A program made the translations under genes and the position numbers. From the NCBI GenBank assembly GCA_943371535.1, contig CALRVE020000012.1, positions 1-64,000 of the forward strand: a stretch of 64,000 bases of DNA. Reading direction: 5' to 3'. The notes beneath the pieces were generated by a model that was given only the letters and a program-made list of their open reading frames with translations, did not search any database and was not told the DNA's origin. The DNA comes from UBA1930 sp943371535 (GTDB lineage Bacteria; Bacteroidota; Bacteroidia; Chitinophagales; Chitinophagaceae). Each line of letters begins with the position of its first letter. Within the stretch, counting starts at the first letter, position 1. Shown here in pieces: positions 33,062 through 40,647 of the stretch.

Positions 33062-34168
33062 CTATAATTCTATCCCAAATTGTTGTCCTGTTTTTTTCAA
33101 ATCTTCTACTACAGAATTTACTAGAGGAATTCCGTGTTGCATTCTTTGAGTTTCCATTAAACGTTCAGGATCTCCAGGAATTAAAACTTGCTGTGTATTA
33201 GAAGCTGGTTTAGCATTTCTAAAACGTTGAATCCAATTATCCATATGATTTTTAAAATCATCGGCACTTCGAAAAGCGTCCACTCTCATTGCTCCAAAAA
33301 AATGACCTAATCCTTTACCCGGCATATTTTCAGGCATTGAAATATAGGCAGGAAATGGTGGAGCCCAAGGTCCATAACTTGCACCACTTAATACTGCTGA
33401 AAAAATATCTACAATACTTCCTAATGCATACCCTTTATGGCTTCCATGTTCTCTATCACTTCCTAAAGGCAATAATGCACCACCCGTTTTTAAAGCATGA
33501 GCATCAGTACTTTCATTACCTTCTTTATCTTGTACCCAACCAAGTGGAGTAGATGCATTTTTGCGTTGCAAGATTTCTAATTTACCATTTGCCGCAGTAG
33601 TAGTAGCAAAATCGGCCACAAACGGTGGTTCATTTTTTGCAGGAATAGCCACAGCAATTGGATTAGTACCCAACATTTTTTCTATTGAAAAAGTTGGAGC
33701 CACTAATGCACTAGCATTGGTCATTGCTATACCAATCATATCGTGTTCTAGAGCCATCATTGCATGATATCCTGCTATACCAAAATGATTACTATTTTGT
33801 ACGCTTACCCAACCAGTACCAACATTTTTGGCTTTATCAATTGCAATTTGCATTGCATATGGAGCAGCTACTAAACCTAAAGCTGCATCTGCATCAACAG
33901 TTGCTGTTGATGGTGTTTCATGTATTATTCGAATGGCTGGTTTTGTATTAATTCTTTTGGCTTCCCATAAACGTACATAGCCACTTAATCTTGCTACACC
34001 ATGACTGTCAATTCCTCTAATATCGGCACTTAATAAAACAGTTGTAGCCACACTTGCGTCAGTATGGTTACAACCCATATTTGTAAAAACATGGTACGTA
34101 AAATTGTACAACTGTTGGTAAGAAAAAGTTTGATTATCTGTCATATAATTCTCAATAATAGTATGCAT
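33062..34168 (-). CDS. Malate/L-lactate dehydrogenase family (Ldh-type) oxidoreductase
   Basis: A 368 aa NAD(P)-dependent oxidoreductase of the MDH2/YlbC superfamily. Typical segments: DIRGIDSHGVARLSGYV (near 50-66), SNHFGIAGYHAMMALEHDMIGIAMTNASALV, GTNPIAVAIPAKNEPPFVADFATT, and HKGYALGSIVDIFSAVLSGA. Substrate (malate, lactate, ureidoglycolate or sugar acid) cannot be set. ATG 34168 directly follows the GH92 stop with no gap; another ATG at 34144 is possible. Likely co-transcribed with GH92. Confidence 0.85.
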   Translation of the reverse strand: MHTIIENYMTDNQTFSYQQLYNFTYHVFTNMGCNHTDASVATTVLLSADIRGIDSHGVARLSGYVRLWEAKRINTKPAIRIIHETPSTATVDADAALGLVAAPYAMQIAIDKAKNVGTGWVSVQNSNHFGIAGYHAMMALEHDMIGIAMTNASALVAPTFSIEKMLGTNPIAVAIPAKNEPPFVADFATTTAANGKLEILQRKNASTPLGWVQDKEGNESTDAHALKTGGALLPLGSDREHGSHKGYALGSIVDIFSAVLSGASYGPWAPPFPAYISMPENMPGKGLGHFFGAMRVDAFRSADDFKNHMDNWIQRFRNAKPASNTQQVLIPGDPERLMETQRMQHGIPLVNSVVEDLKKTGQQFGIEL

Positions 34169-36385
34169 TTATTTAACACTTCTGCCAGGTAAATCATCTA
34201 CTGCTTTACCAAAGTTTTTACCTGGTTCGGCTGCTAATATAATTTCCAAAATTCCTCCTTTTAAAATATCTATATGTTTTATAAATGATTTTGTATAAGG
34301 TTCTCCGTTTAACAAAACCTGTTTAATATATTTATTTTTTACGCTACCCTCTTTGGTAATTACTCTAAACAATTTTCCATCAGGTAATTGCAATGCACTT
34401 TCTTGTACCAATGGAACACTCATAACATATTCGCCACTTGCAGGGTTTACTGGATAAAAACCCAACACACTAAATACATACCAAGCACTCATTTGTCCAC
34501 AATCTTCATTACCACTCAATCCTTCTGGAGTATTGTTATAAAGTGTAGTACAAATTTCTCTTACTTTGTCGGCTGTTTTTTCTGGAACACCAGCATAATT
34601 ATATAGATAAGCTATATGATGACTTGGTTCATTTCCATGAGCATACTGGCCAATTAAACCTGTGATATCAGGCGGAATGTGAGAACCTTTCAAAGCAGTA
34701 TCTGCATTAAACAATGCATCTAACTTACTTACAAATTTATTGGAGCCTCCCATGTAATTCATTAATCCATATACATCATGTGGTATAAACCAACTATGTT
34801 GCCATGCATTTCCTTCGGTATAAGCAGCTTTATCAGGATCATGTTCTGCCACTAATGGATCAAAAGGAGTTGTCCATTTTCCATCACTATTTTTAGGTCT
34901 TGCAAAACCTGTTTTTTTATCAAATACATTTCGCCAATACAAACCACGTTTCATAAATTCTCTATAATCACTTGATCTGCCTATACGTTTGGCTACTTGT
35001 GCAATACACCAATCGTCATAAGCGTATTCTAAAGTAATGGTAACACTACTGCCTGCTTTATCTTGTGGTACATATTTATATGCTCTATATAAATCAGTAG
35101 ATCTAATATCTTGATTGGCACTTGCTTTCATTGCCTCATAAGCTTTGTTGTAATCAAAACCTGTAATACCTTTTAAAATAGCGTCTGCAATAATTGGTAT
35201 AGCATGATAACCCGTCATACAATTGGTTTCATTAAACTGTAAATCCCACACAGGTAATAAACCATATTGATCGTAAAAAGTTAAGTAAGAGTTGATAAAT
35301 GCTGGCACCAATTCGGTTTGAGTAAGCGTTAATAAAGGATTGGCAGCTCGAAAAGTATCCCATAAAGAATGTACACTGTAAATAGATTTTCCATTGGTAA
35401 TATTCCCATTGGTAGATTTATAATTTCCATACCTGTCGCTGTGCCTATTGGGTGCTAAATAGGTATGATAGAGTGCTGTATAAAATGTTTGCTTCAAAGC
35501 CACATTATCGGTACGTATTTGCAGTTTTCTTAATTCACGTTCCCAAATATTTTCAGCTTCTAATTTTACTTTGTCAAAATCCCAATGAGGAACCTCGTTC
35601 AAGCTTTCTAATGCTCCTTCAATATCTGCAGTGCTTAAGCCAACTTTCATTAATATCCTCTCTCCTTTTCTTGTTGCAAATTCTAGGCAAGCTTTTACAT
35701 CTTTTGCTGTTGTTTGAGCAGAATCAACTAAAACTGAATTGGCAAATAAGGATACTTTTTTTACTACTTTACTTAATTGAACTGCAAAAAATATTTTTTG
35801 ATCTTTTGCCCAACCTGTACTATAACGATAACCCACAAAAGTGCTATCATTTACTTGTTTGAAACTACATGTAGTGGCTTCATCCCAATTGATGGCAAAG
35901 CCTAAATCAAATCGAATAATTGCTTGTTTACTTTCTGGAAAAGTATACCTATGAAAGCCACATCTTATAGTAGTGGTCAATTCTGTCCAAATGTCAAAAT
36001 CTTTAAGTTGAACTGCATAATAACCTGGCTTTGCCGATTCTTGCTTATGAGAAAATTTGCTCTGCATTTTAGTTGCAGATGGCTTTACGTCAACCATTGG
36101 TAAAACAGAAACATCACATAAATCTCCAATTCCTGTTCCACTTAAATGGGTATGACTAAAGCCTTGAATAACGCTGTCGCTATAATGGTATCCACTTGAC
36201 CAATCCCAGCCATTTTTACCATTGTCTGGACTTAATTGAACCATTGCAAAAGGCATAGTTGCTCCAGGATAAGTATGCCCATGCCCTCCTGTACCAATAA
36301 AAGGATTCACAAAATCAACCAATCGTTGTTGTGCATTTGTTTGTAGAAATAATAGCAATGTTGTTGCCAACATTAATTTTTTCAT
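34169..36385 (-). CDS. GH92 alpha-mannosidase
   Basis: A 738 aa secreted glycoside hydrolase from ATG 36385 (signal MKKLMLATTLLLFLQTNAQ). GH92 marks: RLVDFVNPFIGTGGHGHTYPG near the start, FAMVQLSPDNGKNGWDWSSGYHYSD, GFSHTHLSGTGIGD, and late GNEDCGQMSAWYVFSVLGFYP with the conserved Glu region. Family members release mannose from N-glycan-type alpha-mannosides and are calcium-dependent. No SusC/D pair is adjacent, so it is not a full polysaccharide locus. It is followed at once by the Ldh-type gene. Confidence 0.95.
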   Translation of the reverse strand: MKKLMLATTLLLFLQTNAQQRLVDFVNPFIGTGGHGHTYPGATMPFAMVQLSPDNGKNGWDWSSGYHYSDSVIQGFSHTHLSGTGIGDLCDVSVLPMVDVKPSATKMQSKFSHKQESAKPGYYAVQLKDFDIWTELTTTIRCGFHRYTFPESKQAIIRFDLGFAINWDEATTCSFKQVNDSTFVGYRYSTGWAKDQKIFFAVQLSKVVKKVSLFANSVLVDSAQTTAKDVKACLEFATRKGERILMKVGLSTADIEGALESLNEVPHWDFDKVKLEAENIWERELRKLQIRTDNVALKQTFYTALYHTYLAPNRHSDRYGNYKSTNGNITNGKSIYSVHSLWDTFRAANPLLTLTQTELVPAFINSYLTFYDQYGLLPVWDLQFNETNCMTGYHAIPIIADAILKGITGFDYNKAYEAMKASANQDIRSTDLYRAYKYVPQDKAGSSVTITLEYAYDDWCIAQVAKRIGRSSDYREFMKRGLYWRNVFDKKTGFARPKNSDGKWTTPFDPLVAEHDPDKAAYTEGNAWQHSWFIPHDVYGLMNYMGGSNKFVSKLDALFNADTALKGSHIPPDITGLIGQYAHGNEPSHHIAYLYNYAGVPEKTADKVREICTTLYNNTPEGLSGNEDCGQMSAWYVFSVLGFYPVNPASGEYVMSVPLVQESALQLPDGKLFRVITKEGSVKNKYIKQVLLNGEPYTKSFIKHIDILKGGILEIILAAEPGKNFGKAVDDLPGRSVK

Positions 36386-36417
36386 AAGCATATTTTAAAA
36401 GGCTGAAATTAACACAT

Positions 36418-36453
36418 AAAAAAACGGTTGAATCAATATATTATTCAACCGTT
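36418..36453 (-). terminator. Terminator after ssb (minus strand)
   Basis: AACGGTTGAAT (36423-36433) pairs with ATTCAACCGTT (36443-36453), 9-nt loop. On the minus strand it is followed by a T-run (A-run at 36416-36422). It separates ssb from GH92. Confidence 0.85.
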
Positions 36454-36476
36454 GTGTAAATGATTATTAAAAAAAA

Positions 36477-36950
36477 TTAAAACGGTAAATCATCTAAGGG
36501 CTCTGTAATTTGATTGGCAGAAGGCATAGATTGCATTGGCTGAGATTGATAAGTAGGTGCAGAAGGTTGTGGTTGTTGATAGCTTTGTTGCTGTGGAGCG
36601 GCATAACCACCTTCATTACCACCATTATCTGTATTTCGATTACCTAATAATTGTACACTCAAAATTCGCAAACTTAAAGATGCACCCGATTTTCCATCTT
36701 GGGTAGTATAAGTTCTTACGTCTGGATTTCCTTCAACGTACACTTGTGTTCCTTTTTTTAAATATGGAGCAATAGCAGTTCTATCAGTCCAATAAGCACA
36801 TTCTACCCAAACTGTTCTGTCTTTTTGATTGCCTTGTGCATCTTTATATTTTTCAGTGTGTGCTACACTAAAATTGATGACATTTTTTCCGTTTACATTG
36901 TTTACGATGGCATCTTTCCCAAGATTACCAATAACTAATAGCTTAATCAT
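36477..36950 (-). CDS. ssb: Single-stranded DNA-binding protein
   Basis: A 157 aa OB-fold protein: MIKLLVIGNLGKDAIVN, NFSVAHTEKYKDAQGNQKDRT, and VWVECAYWTDRTAIAPYLKKGTQVYVEG, then a Gln/Pro-rich linker (QQQSYQQPQPSAP) and the acidic tip DDLPF used to recruit partners. Length and organisation are standard for SSB. It is a single-gene minus-strand unit. Confidence 0.96.
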   Translation of the reverse strand: MIKLLVIGNLGKDAIVNNVNGKNVINFSVAHTEKYKDAQGNQKDRTVWVECAYWTDRTAIAPYLKKGTQVYVEGNPDVRTYTTQDGKSGASLSLRILSVQLLGNRNTDNGGNEGGYAAPQQQSYQQPQPSAPTYQSQPMQSMPSANQITEPLDDLPF

Positions 36951-37086
36951 TTTGTTTCGATTTGGTAAATTAATTTAATAATGAATTATGCTGTAAATAA
37001 ACAAAATGAAAATAATTTTTGCTAAAAAATTTATCCACGACTTTATTTAAATAAATGGGAAGGTTTAATATTGAGTTAGGAGCAAT

Positions 37087-37116
37087 AAAAAAGCCCTCTT
37101 GTTAAAACAAGAGGGC
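37087..37116 (-). terminator. Terminator after the small lipoprotein gene (minus strand)
   Basis: GCCCTCTTGTT (37093-37103) pairs with AACAAGAGGGC (37106-37116) with a T-run on the minus strand. It is 93 bp past the lipoprotein stop, so the 3'UTR is long and structured. Confidence 0.88.
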
Positions 37117-37127
37117 CTCTAACGATT

Positions 37128-37200
37128 GCTTGCCATATGAAAATCTTTAACTGATACTCTGCCGGCAAGCTAGCCACACATTTCTAATACACTATCAGTT
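37128..37200. ncRNA. Possible pseudoknotted 3'UTR or small RNA
   Basis: Two interleaved complementarities: GCTTGCC (37128-37134) with GGCAAGC (37164-37170), and AACTGATA (37149-37156) with TATCAGTT (37193-37200). The A-B-A'-B' order is that of a pseudoknot. It lies between the lipoprotein stop and its terminator, so it is probably transcribed. Confidence 0.35.
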
Positions 37201-37208
37201 TATACTAA

Positions 37209-37409
37209 TTATTTAGCAACAGCTGGAGAATCTACTTTAACAGCTGGAGAATCTACAGTAACAGCTGGAGAGTCAACCTTAGGAGCGTTAGCAGCAGCAA
37301 CTGAATCTTTGTAAGCTTGAGTTGTAGTGTCTGGTCCTGCAGCTGGAGTTTCAGCGTTGTTACAAGCTACAAATCCTACGATTGCTAATAATGCAAATAC
37401 TTTTTTCAT
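37209..37409 (-). CDS. Small repeat lipoprotein
   Basis: A 66 aa precursor: signal peptide MKKVFALLAIVGFVAC with the lipobox ending at Cys16, then an Ala/Pro/Thr/Asp-rich mature part of 50 residues. The C-terminal part holds three copies of the heptapeptide VDSPAVx, encoded by 21-nt repeats. It is divergent from the sigma-factor gene across a 147 bp region with mirrored GTAACCC sites. Function unknown; a sigma-controlled envelope lipoprotein is a reasonable guess. Confidence 0.72.
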   Translation of the reverse strand: MKKVFALLAIVGFVACNNAETPAAGPDTTTQAYKDSVAAANAPKVDSPAVTVDSPAVKVDSPAVAK

Positions 37410-37464
37410 TTTTTGAGTTTTATTTTGTTAATAATTTCACCTTAATACCACCATATGTTAAAAG

Positions 37465-37521
37465 GTAACCCAGTTTTTTTCAAAAAATTTAAAAATTTTT
37501 TTTAACAGTCTGTTGGGTTAC
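37465..37521. promoter_or_regulatory. Mirrored GTAACCC sites between sigma gene and lipoprotein gene
   Basis: GTAACCC on plus (37465-37471) and its complement GGGTTAC (37515-37521) form an inverted pair. Each copy points toward one gene, with start codons 92 and 112 bp away. This is a candidate alternative-sigma recognition element controlling both genes. Confidence 0.4.
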
Positions 37522-37556
37522 TTTTATTATCCTAATAGTATAAACCAAACAAGACT

Positions 37557-38123
37557 GTGAAACCTGAGTTTACTGAACAAGCATTATTGAAAGGATTGGC
37601 AGAAAATGATAGTAAGGCCATTGAAACCATATATAAAGACAACTTTAATATGGTTCAAAATTATATTTTGAATAATAATGGCACTTACGACGAAGCAAGG
37701 GATATTTTTCAGGAGGCAATGATTGCACTATATGAAAAAGCACAAAGTGAATCATTTGTTTTAACCTGTAAAATTAATACCTATGTATATTCCATATGCA
37801 GGAGGCTATGGCTTAAACGCTTACAACAATTGGGTAGATATTCTAACCAAGTTGATGGCCTTGAAGAGACTGTTCAAGTTGAAGAAGACCTTGAAATACA
37901 TGAAAAACGCAATACCGACTTTGCAATAATGGAGAGAGCCTTAAATAGTTTAGGCGAACCTTGCAGAAGTTTAATTGAAGGTTTTTACATAAAAAAACTG
38001 GATATGCAAGCATTATCCAAAGAATTTGGCTATACCAATGCCGATAATGCTAAAACACAGAAATACAAGTGTTTAATGAGATTGAAGAAATTATTTTTTG
38101 CACAATATAATATAGGAGAGTGA
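37557..38123 (+). CDS. Sigma-70 family (ECF-like) RNA polymerase sigma factor
   Basis: A 188 aa protein starting at GTG 37557. Region 2: AIETIYKDNFNMVQNYIL and GTYDEARDIFQEAMIALYEKAQ; region 4: LNSLGEPCRSLIEGFYIKKLDMQALSKEFGYTNADNAKTQKYKCLMRLKK as a helix-turn-helix. Stress-type sigma of the Bacteroidota group. Its stop overlaps the start of the membrane protease gene (ATGATG at 38120), so the two are coupled. The protease's cytoplasmic part is a candidate anti-sigma domain. Confidence 0.88.
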   Translation: MKPEFTEQALLKGLAENDSKAIETIYKDNFNMVQNYILNNNGTYDEARDIFQEAMIALYEKAQSESFVLTCKINTYVYSICRRLWLKRLQQLGRYSNQVDGLEETVQVEEDLEIHEKRNTDFAIMERALNSLGEPCRSLIEGFYIKKLDMQALSKEFGYTNADNAKTQKYKCLMRLKKLFFAQYNIGE

Positions 38124-39226
38124 TGATAGACGATATTTTACTTTTACAAACAATCGAACGTTACTTAGATGATAAAATGCTGCCAGAAGAAAAATCTTTC
38201 TTTGAACAGCACAGAAAAAACGTTCCAGAAATTGACCAAATGGTGGTTGAACATGCAATGTTTTTGCACCAAATGGAAGATTATTCTGCCAACCATAATC
38301 TTAAACACAGCTTACACCTTGCACATGAAAAATTGTTAGCTGCTGGTTCAATTAACGAAGGCGGCGAAACTTCTACCAAAGGAAAAGTTATTCAAATTTG
38401 GAATAAATACCGCAAAGTAACCGGTATTGCAGCAGTTGTGGGTGGTGCTATTGCATTAATGATAAGTGGTTTAGTTGCGTTTTTTGCTCCTGTAAATCAA
38501 TTGGCTTTAGAAGAATTAGGCTCTAAAATTGATAAACTTGAACGTGGACAACAATATCAAGGCAATAAAATAAATGACGTAATATCTAAAATACCGAAAG
38601 ATGCTGAAGTAAGAGGTGGCGGTTCTGGTTTTTTAATTGATGCAAAAGGATATATTGTTACCAATGCTCACGTATTAAGAGGTGCCAAGTTTGCCAATGT
38701 GTATAACGCTGGGAAAGAATATAAAACTAAAATCATTTTTACCGACTACTCAAGAGATTTAGCCATCTTAAAAATTGCCGATCAAGATTTTTCACCTGCA
38801 AAATCATTACCTTATGGAATTAGTAAAGTTTCATTAGATTTAGGAGAAGAAGTGTTTACACTTGGATACCCTAAAAATGAAATGGTGTACAATATGGGTT
38901 ATTTAAGTGCAAGAACTGGTTTTGAGGGCGATACTTTGAGTTGCCAAATTCAAATGAGTGCAAATCCTGGTAATAGTGGTGGTCCAGTTCTAAATAAATA
39001 TGGAGAAGTGGTAGGTATTCTTAGTACCAAAGAAAAACAAGCAGAAGGCGTAACGTTTGCTATTACGAGTAAATACATTCATAAAATGGTAGATGAATTA
39101 AAAAAGTCTGATACTAGTTTCCAAAAAGTAAAAATGCCTGCTTATTCAACATTAAGAGGTATGGATAGAGTGAACCAAATTAAGAAAATGGAAGATTGTA
39201 TTTTCTTAATTAAAGCATACAACTAA
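38120..39226 (+). CDS. Membrane-anchored trypsin-like protease with N-terminal anti-sigma-like region
   Basis: A 368 aa type II membrane protein. Residues 1-95 are soluble, acidic and helical (TIERYLDDKMLPEEKSFFEQH), resembling the short anti-sigma/zf-HC2-type cytosolic domain without its Cys. One transmembrane helix follows (about 98-121), a short coiled coil (LEELGSKIDKLERGQQ), then an S1C/HtrA-type protease with His184 (TNAHV), Asp213 (SRDLAILK) and Ser286 (NPGNSGGPV). There is no PDZ domain. Overlap with the sigma gene implies one signalling unit; the direction of signalling is inferred. Confidence 0.82.
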   Translation: MMIDDILLLQTIERYLDDKMLPEEKSFFEQHRKNVPEIDQMVVEHAMFLHQMEDYSANHNLKHSLHLAHEKLLAAGSINEGGETSTKGKVIQIWNKYRKVTGIAAVVGGAIALMISGLVAFFAPVNQLALEELGSKIDKLERGQQYQGNKINDVISKIPKDAEVRGGGSGFLIDAKGYIVTNAHVLRGAKFANVYNAGKEYKTKIIFTDYSRDLAILKIADQDFSPAKSLPYGISKVSLDLGEEVFTLGYPKNEMVYNMGYLSARTGFEGDTLSCQIQMSANPGNSGGPVLNKYGEVVGILSTKEKQAEGVTFAITSKYIHKMVDELKKSDTSFQKVKMPAYSTLRGMDRVNQIKKMEDCIFLIKAYN

Positions 39227-39247
39227 TCCACAATTCAACTGATATTC

Positions 39248-39277
39248 AAAAGTTCTGTAGCAATACAGAACTTTTTT
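39248..39277 (+). terminator. Terminator after the sigma-protease unit
   Basis: AAAAGTTCTGTA pairs with TACAGAACTTTT (39264-39275) around a GCAA tetraloop, followed by T's. Confidence 0.92.
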
Positions 39278-39386
39278 GTTTGAATTAACAAAATAAATTC
39301 TTACTCTAGAAATCTGAATATATTTCATCTTCTCATAAAACTTCCCACACAATTGAATTAATTCATTTCAATAAGAAGCACTCTCC

Positions 39387-39394
39387 TATTTTTG
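39387..39394 (+). promoter_or_regulatory. TATTTTTG -7-like box before the ABC ATPase gene
   Basis: Matches TAnnTTTG and ends 4 bp before the ATG at 39399, the same geometry as at 24850. No clear -33 element; tentative. Confidence 0.3.
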
Positions 39395-39398
39395 AAGT

Positions 39399-40382
39399 AT
39401 GGCATGGTTAACAGTAGATCACTTATCTAAAAATATCAATAATCAACTAGTTGTAAATAATATACACTTTACTCAAGAACAAAATCAACCTATTGCAATT
39501 GCAGGTTCTACAGGCTCAGGGAAAACTACTTTGTTGAAAATGATTGCAGGACTTATTCAACCCACAAGTGGTACAGTTATATTCAATAATCAAAAAGTGC
39601 CAGGGCCTAATGATAAATTGTTGCCAGGTATTAAAGACATTGCTTACTTAAGTCAACATTTTGAATTACGTAATAACTATTATGTACAGGAGATTTTAGA
39701 AATGAGTAACAAACTCCATATTTCTGAAGCTAAAAATATGTACAAGGTTTGTAGAGTTGAACATTTGCTAAACAGAAAAACAACAGAATTATCTGGAGGC
39801 GAAAAGCAGCGTATTGCTTTGGCTAAACTACTCACTACTCAACCTAAATTATTGTTGCTAGATGAACCATTTTCTAACTTAGATATGGTGCACAAAGATT
39901 TAATGAAACAAGTAATTAGAGATATAGGCAACCAGTTAAATATTACTTGTATCATGATTTCTCATGAAGCTGCTGATATATTAAGTTGGGCCAATGAAAT
40001 ATTGATTTTACAAGATGGCCAGTTGGTACAAAAGGGTACTCCAAAAGAGGTGTACCAAAAACCCACAAATCAATATGTAGCAAGTCTTTTAGGCGAATAC
40101 AATATTATTAATCATAAAAATGCAGCTGGCTTTACAAGACTTCCTCAACAACCATCAAATGATAAACAATTAATGCTTCGTCCCGAACATATTAAAGTAG
40201 AAAGAGCTACCAATATTTTTCAAAAAGATACCATTGAAAAAATTTTGTTTTGGGGAAGTTATTATACCATAGATGTGTTAGTTAACAATCAACTAATCAG
40301 AGTAAAAACATTAAGAACCGATTTACAAGAAGGTGAAAGGGTTTTTTTAACAGTTGATGCCGCTGATATTTGGTATATATAA
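39399..40382 (+). CDS. ABC transporter ATP-binding protein with TOBE-like tail
   Basis: A 327 aa cytosolic ATPase: Walker A GSTGSGKTTLLK (about 37-48), Q-loop LSQHFE, signature LSGGEKQRIAL, Walker B LLLLDEPFSNLD, and switch His in MISHEA. A C-terminal TOBE-like segment (LMLRPEHIKVERA ... VLVNNQLIRVKTL) resembles the PotA/FbpC/ModC import group. No permease or binding-protein gene is adjacent, so it is an orphan here; it may serve a transporter encoded elsewhere. Confidence 0.9.
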   Translation: MAWLTVDHLSKNINNQLVVNNIHFTQEQNQPIAIAGSTGSGKTTLLKMIAGLIQPTSGTVIFNNQKVPGPNDKLLPGIKDIAYLSQHFELRNNYYVQEILEMSNKLHISEAKNMYKVCRVEHLLNRKTTELSGGEKQRIALAKLLTTQPKLLLLDEPFSNLDMVHKDLMKQVIRDIGNQLNITCIMISHEAADILSWANEILILQDGQLVQKGTPKEVYQKPTNQYVASLLGEYNIINHKNAAGFTRLPQQPSNDKQLMLRPEHIKVERATNIFQKDTIEKILFWGSYYTIDVLVNNQLIRVKTLRTDLQEGERVFLTVDAADIWYI

Positions 40383-40520
40383 AGTTGTTCAGAGCAATAA
40401 AAATCTCTCTCACAGAAATTGGAGGTAAAGCAGAAAAAAATTTCTAAAACCAAAGTAATCTACCTTTCGTATATATACATATGCAAGTTTAGCAACCTGT
40501 TTTAATATCCAATATTCACT

Positions 40521-40574
40521 ATGAAACAACAAAAATTTTATCAATATCTTATTAAAGCTAAACTCAGCAACTAG
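40521..40574 (+). CDS. Possible 17-residue micro-ORF
   Basis: ATG at 40521 to TAG at 40572-40574 encodes MKQQKFYQYLIKAKLSN, a basic peptide with several aromatic residues. It lies in a 265 bp gap between convergent genes, 139 bp after the ABC gene. It is followed by a strong terminator at 40588-40625, so a short dedicated transcript is plausible. No family is recognised; coding is not proven. Confidence 0.35.
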   Translation: MKQQKFYQYLIKAKLSN

Positions 40575-40587
40575 GTACTTTTTAAAT

Positions 40588-40625
40588 AATAAAAGCTACT
40601 CTTTTTGAAGGTAGTAGCTTTTATT
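40588..40625. terminator. Bidirectional terminator before GH31 3' end
   Basis: A 13-bp stem AATAAAAGCTACT with its complement (40613-40625), 12-nt loop, T/A runs on both sides. It serves the micro-ORF/ABC side (+) and GH31 (-). Confidence 0.9.
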
Positions 40626-40647
40626 TTATTATGTAGAATTGTAGCTT

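Noticed and set aside
34169..36385. Complete polysaccharide utilisation locus around GH92
   Set aside because: No SusC/SusD-like genes or dedicated regulator are adjacent.
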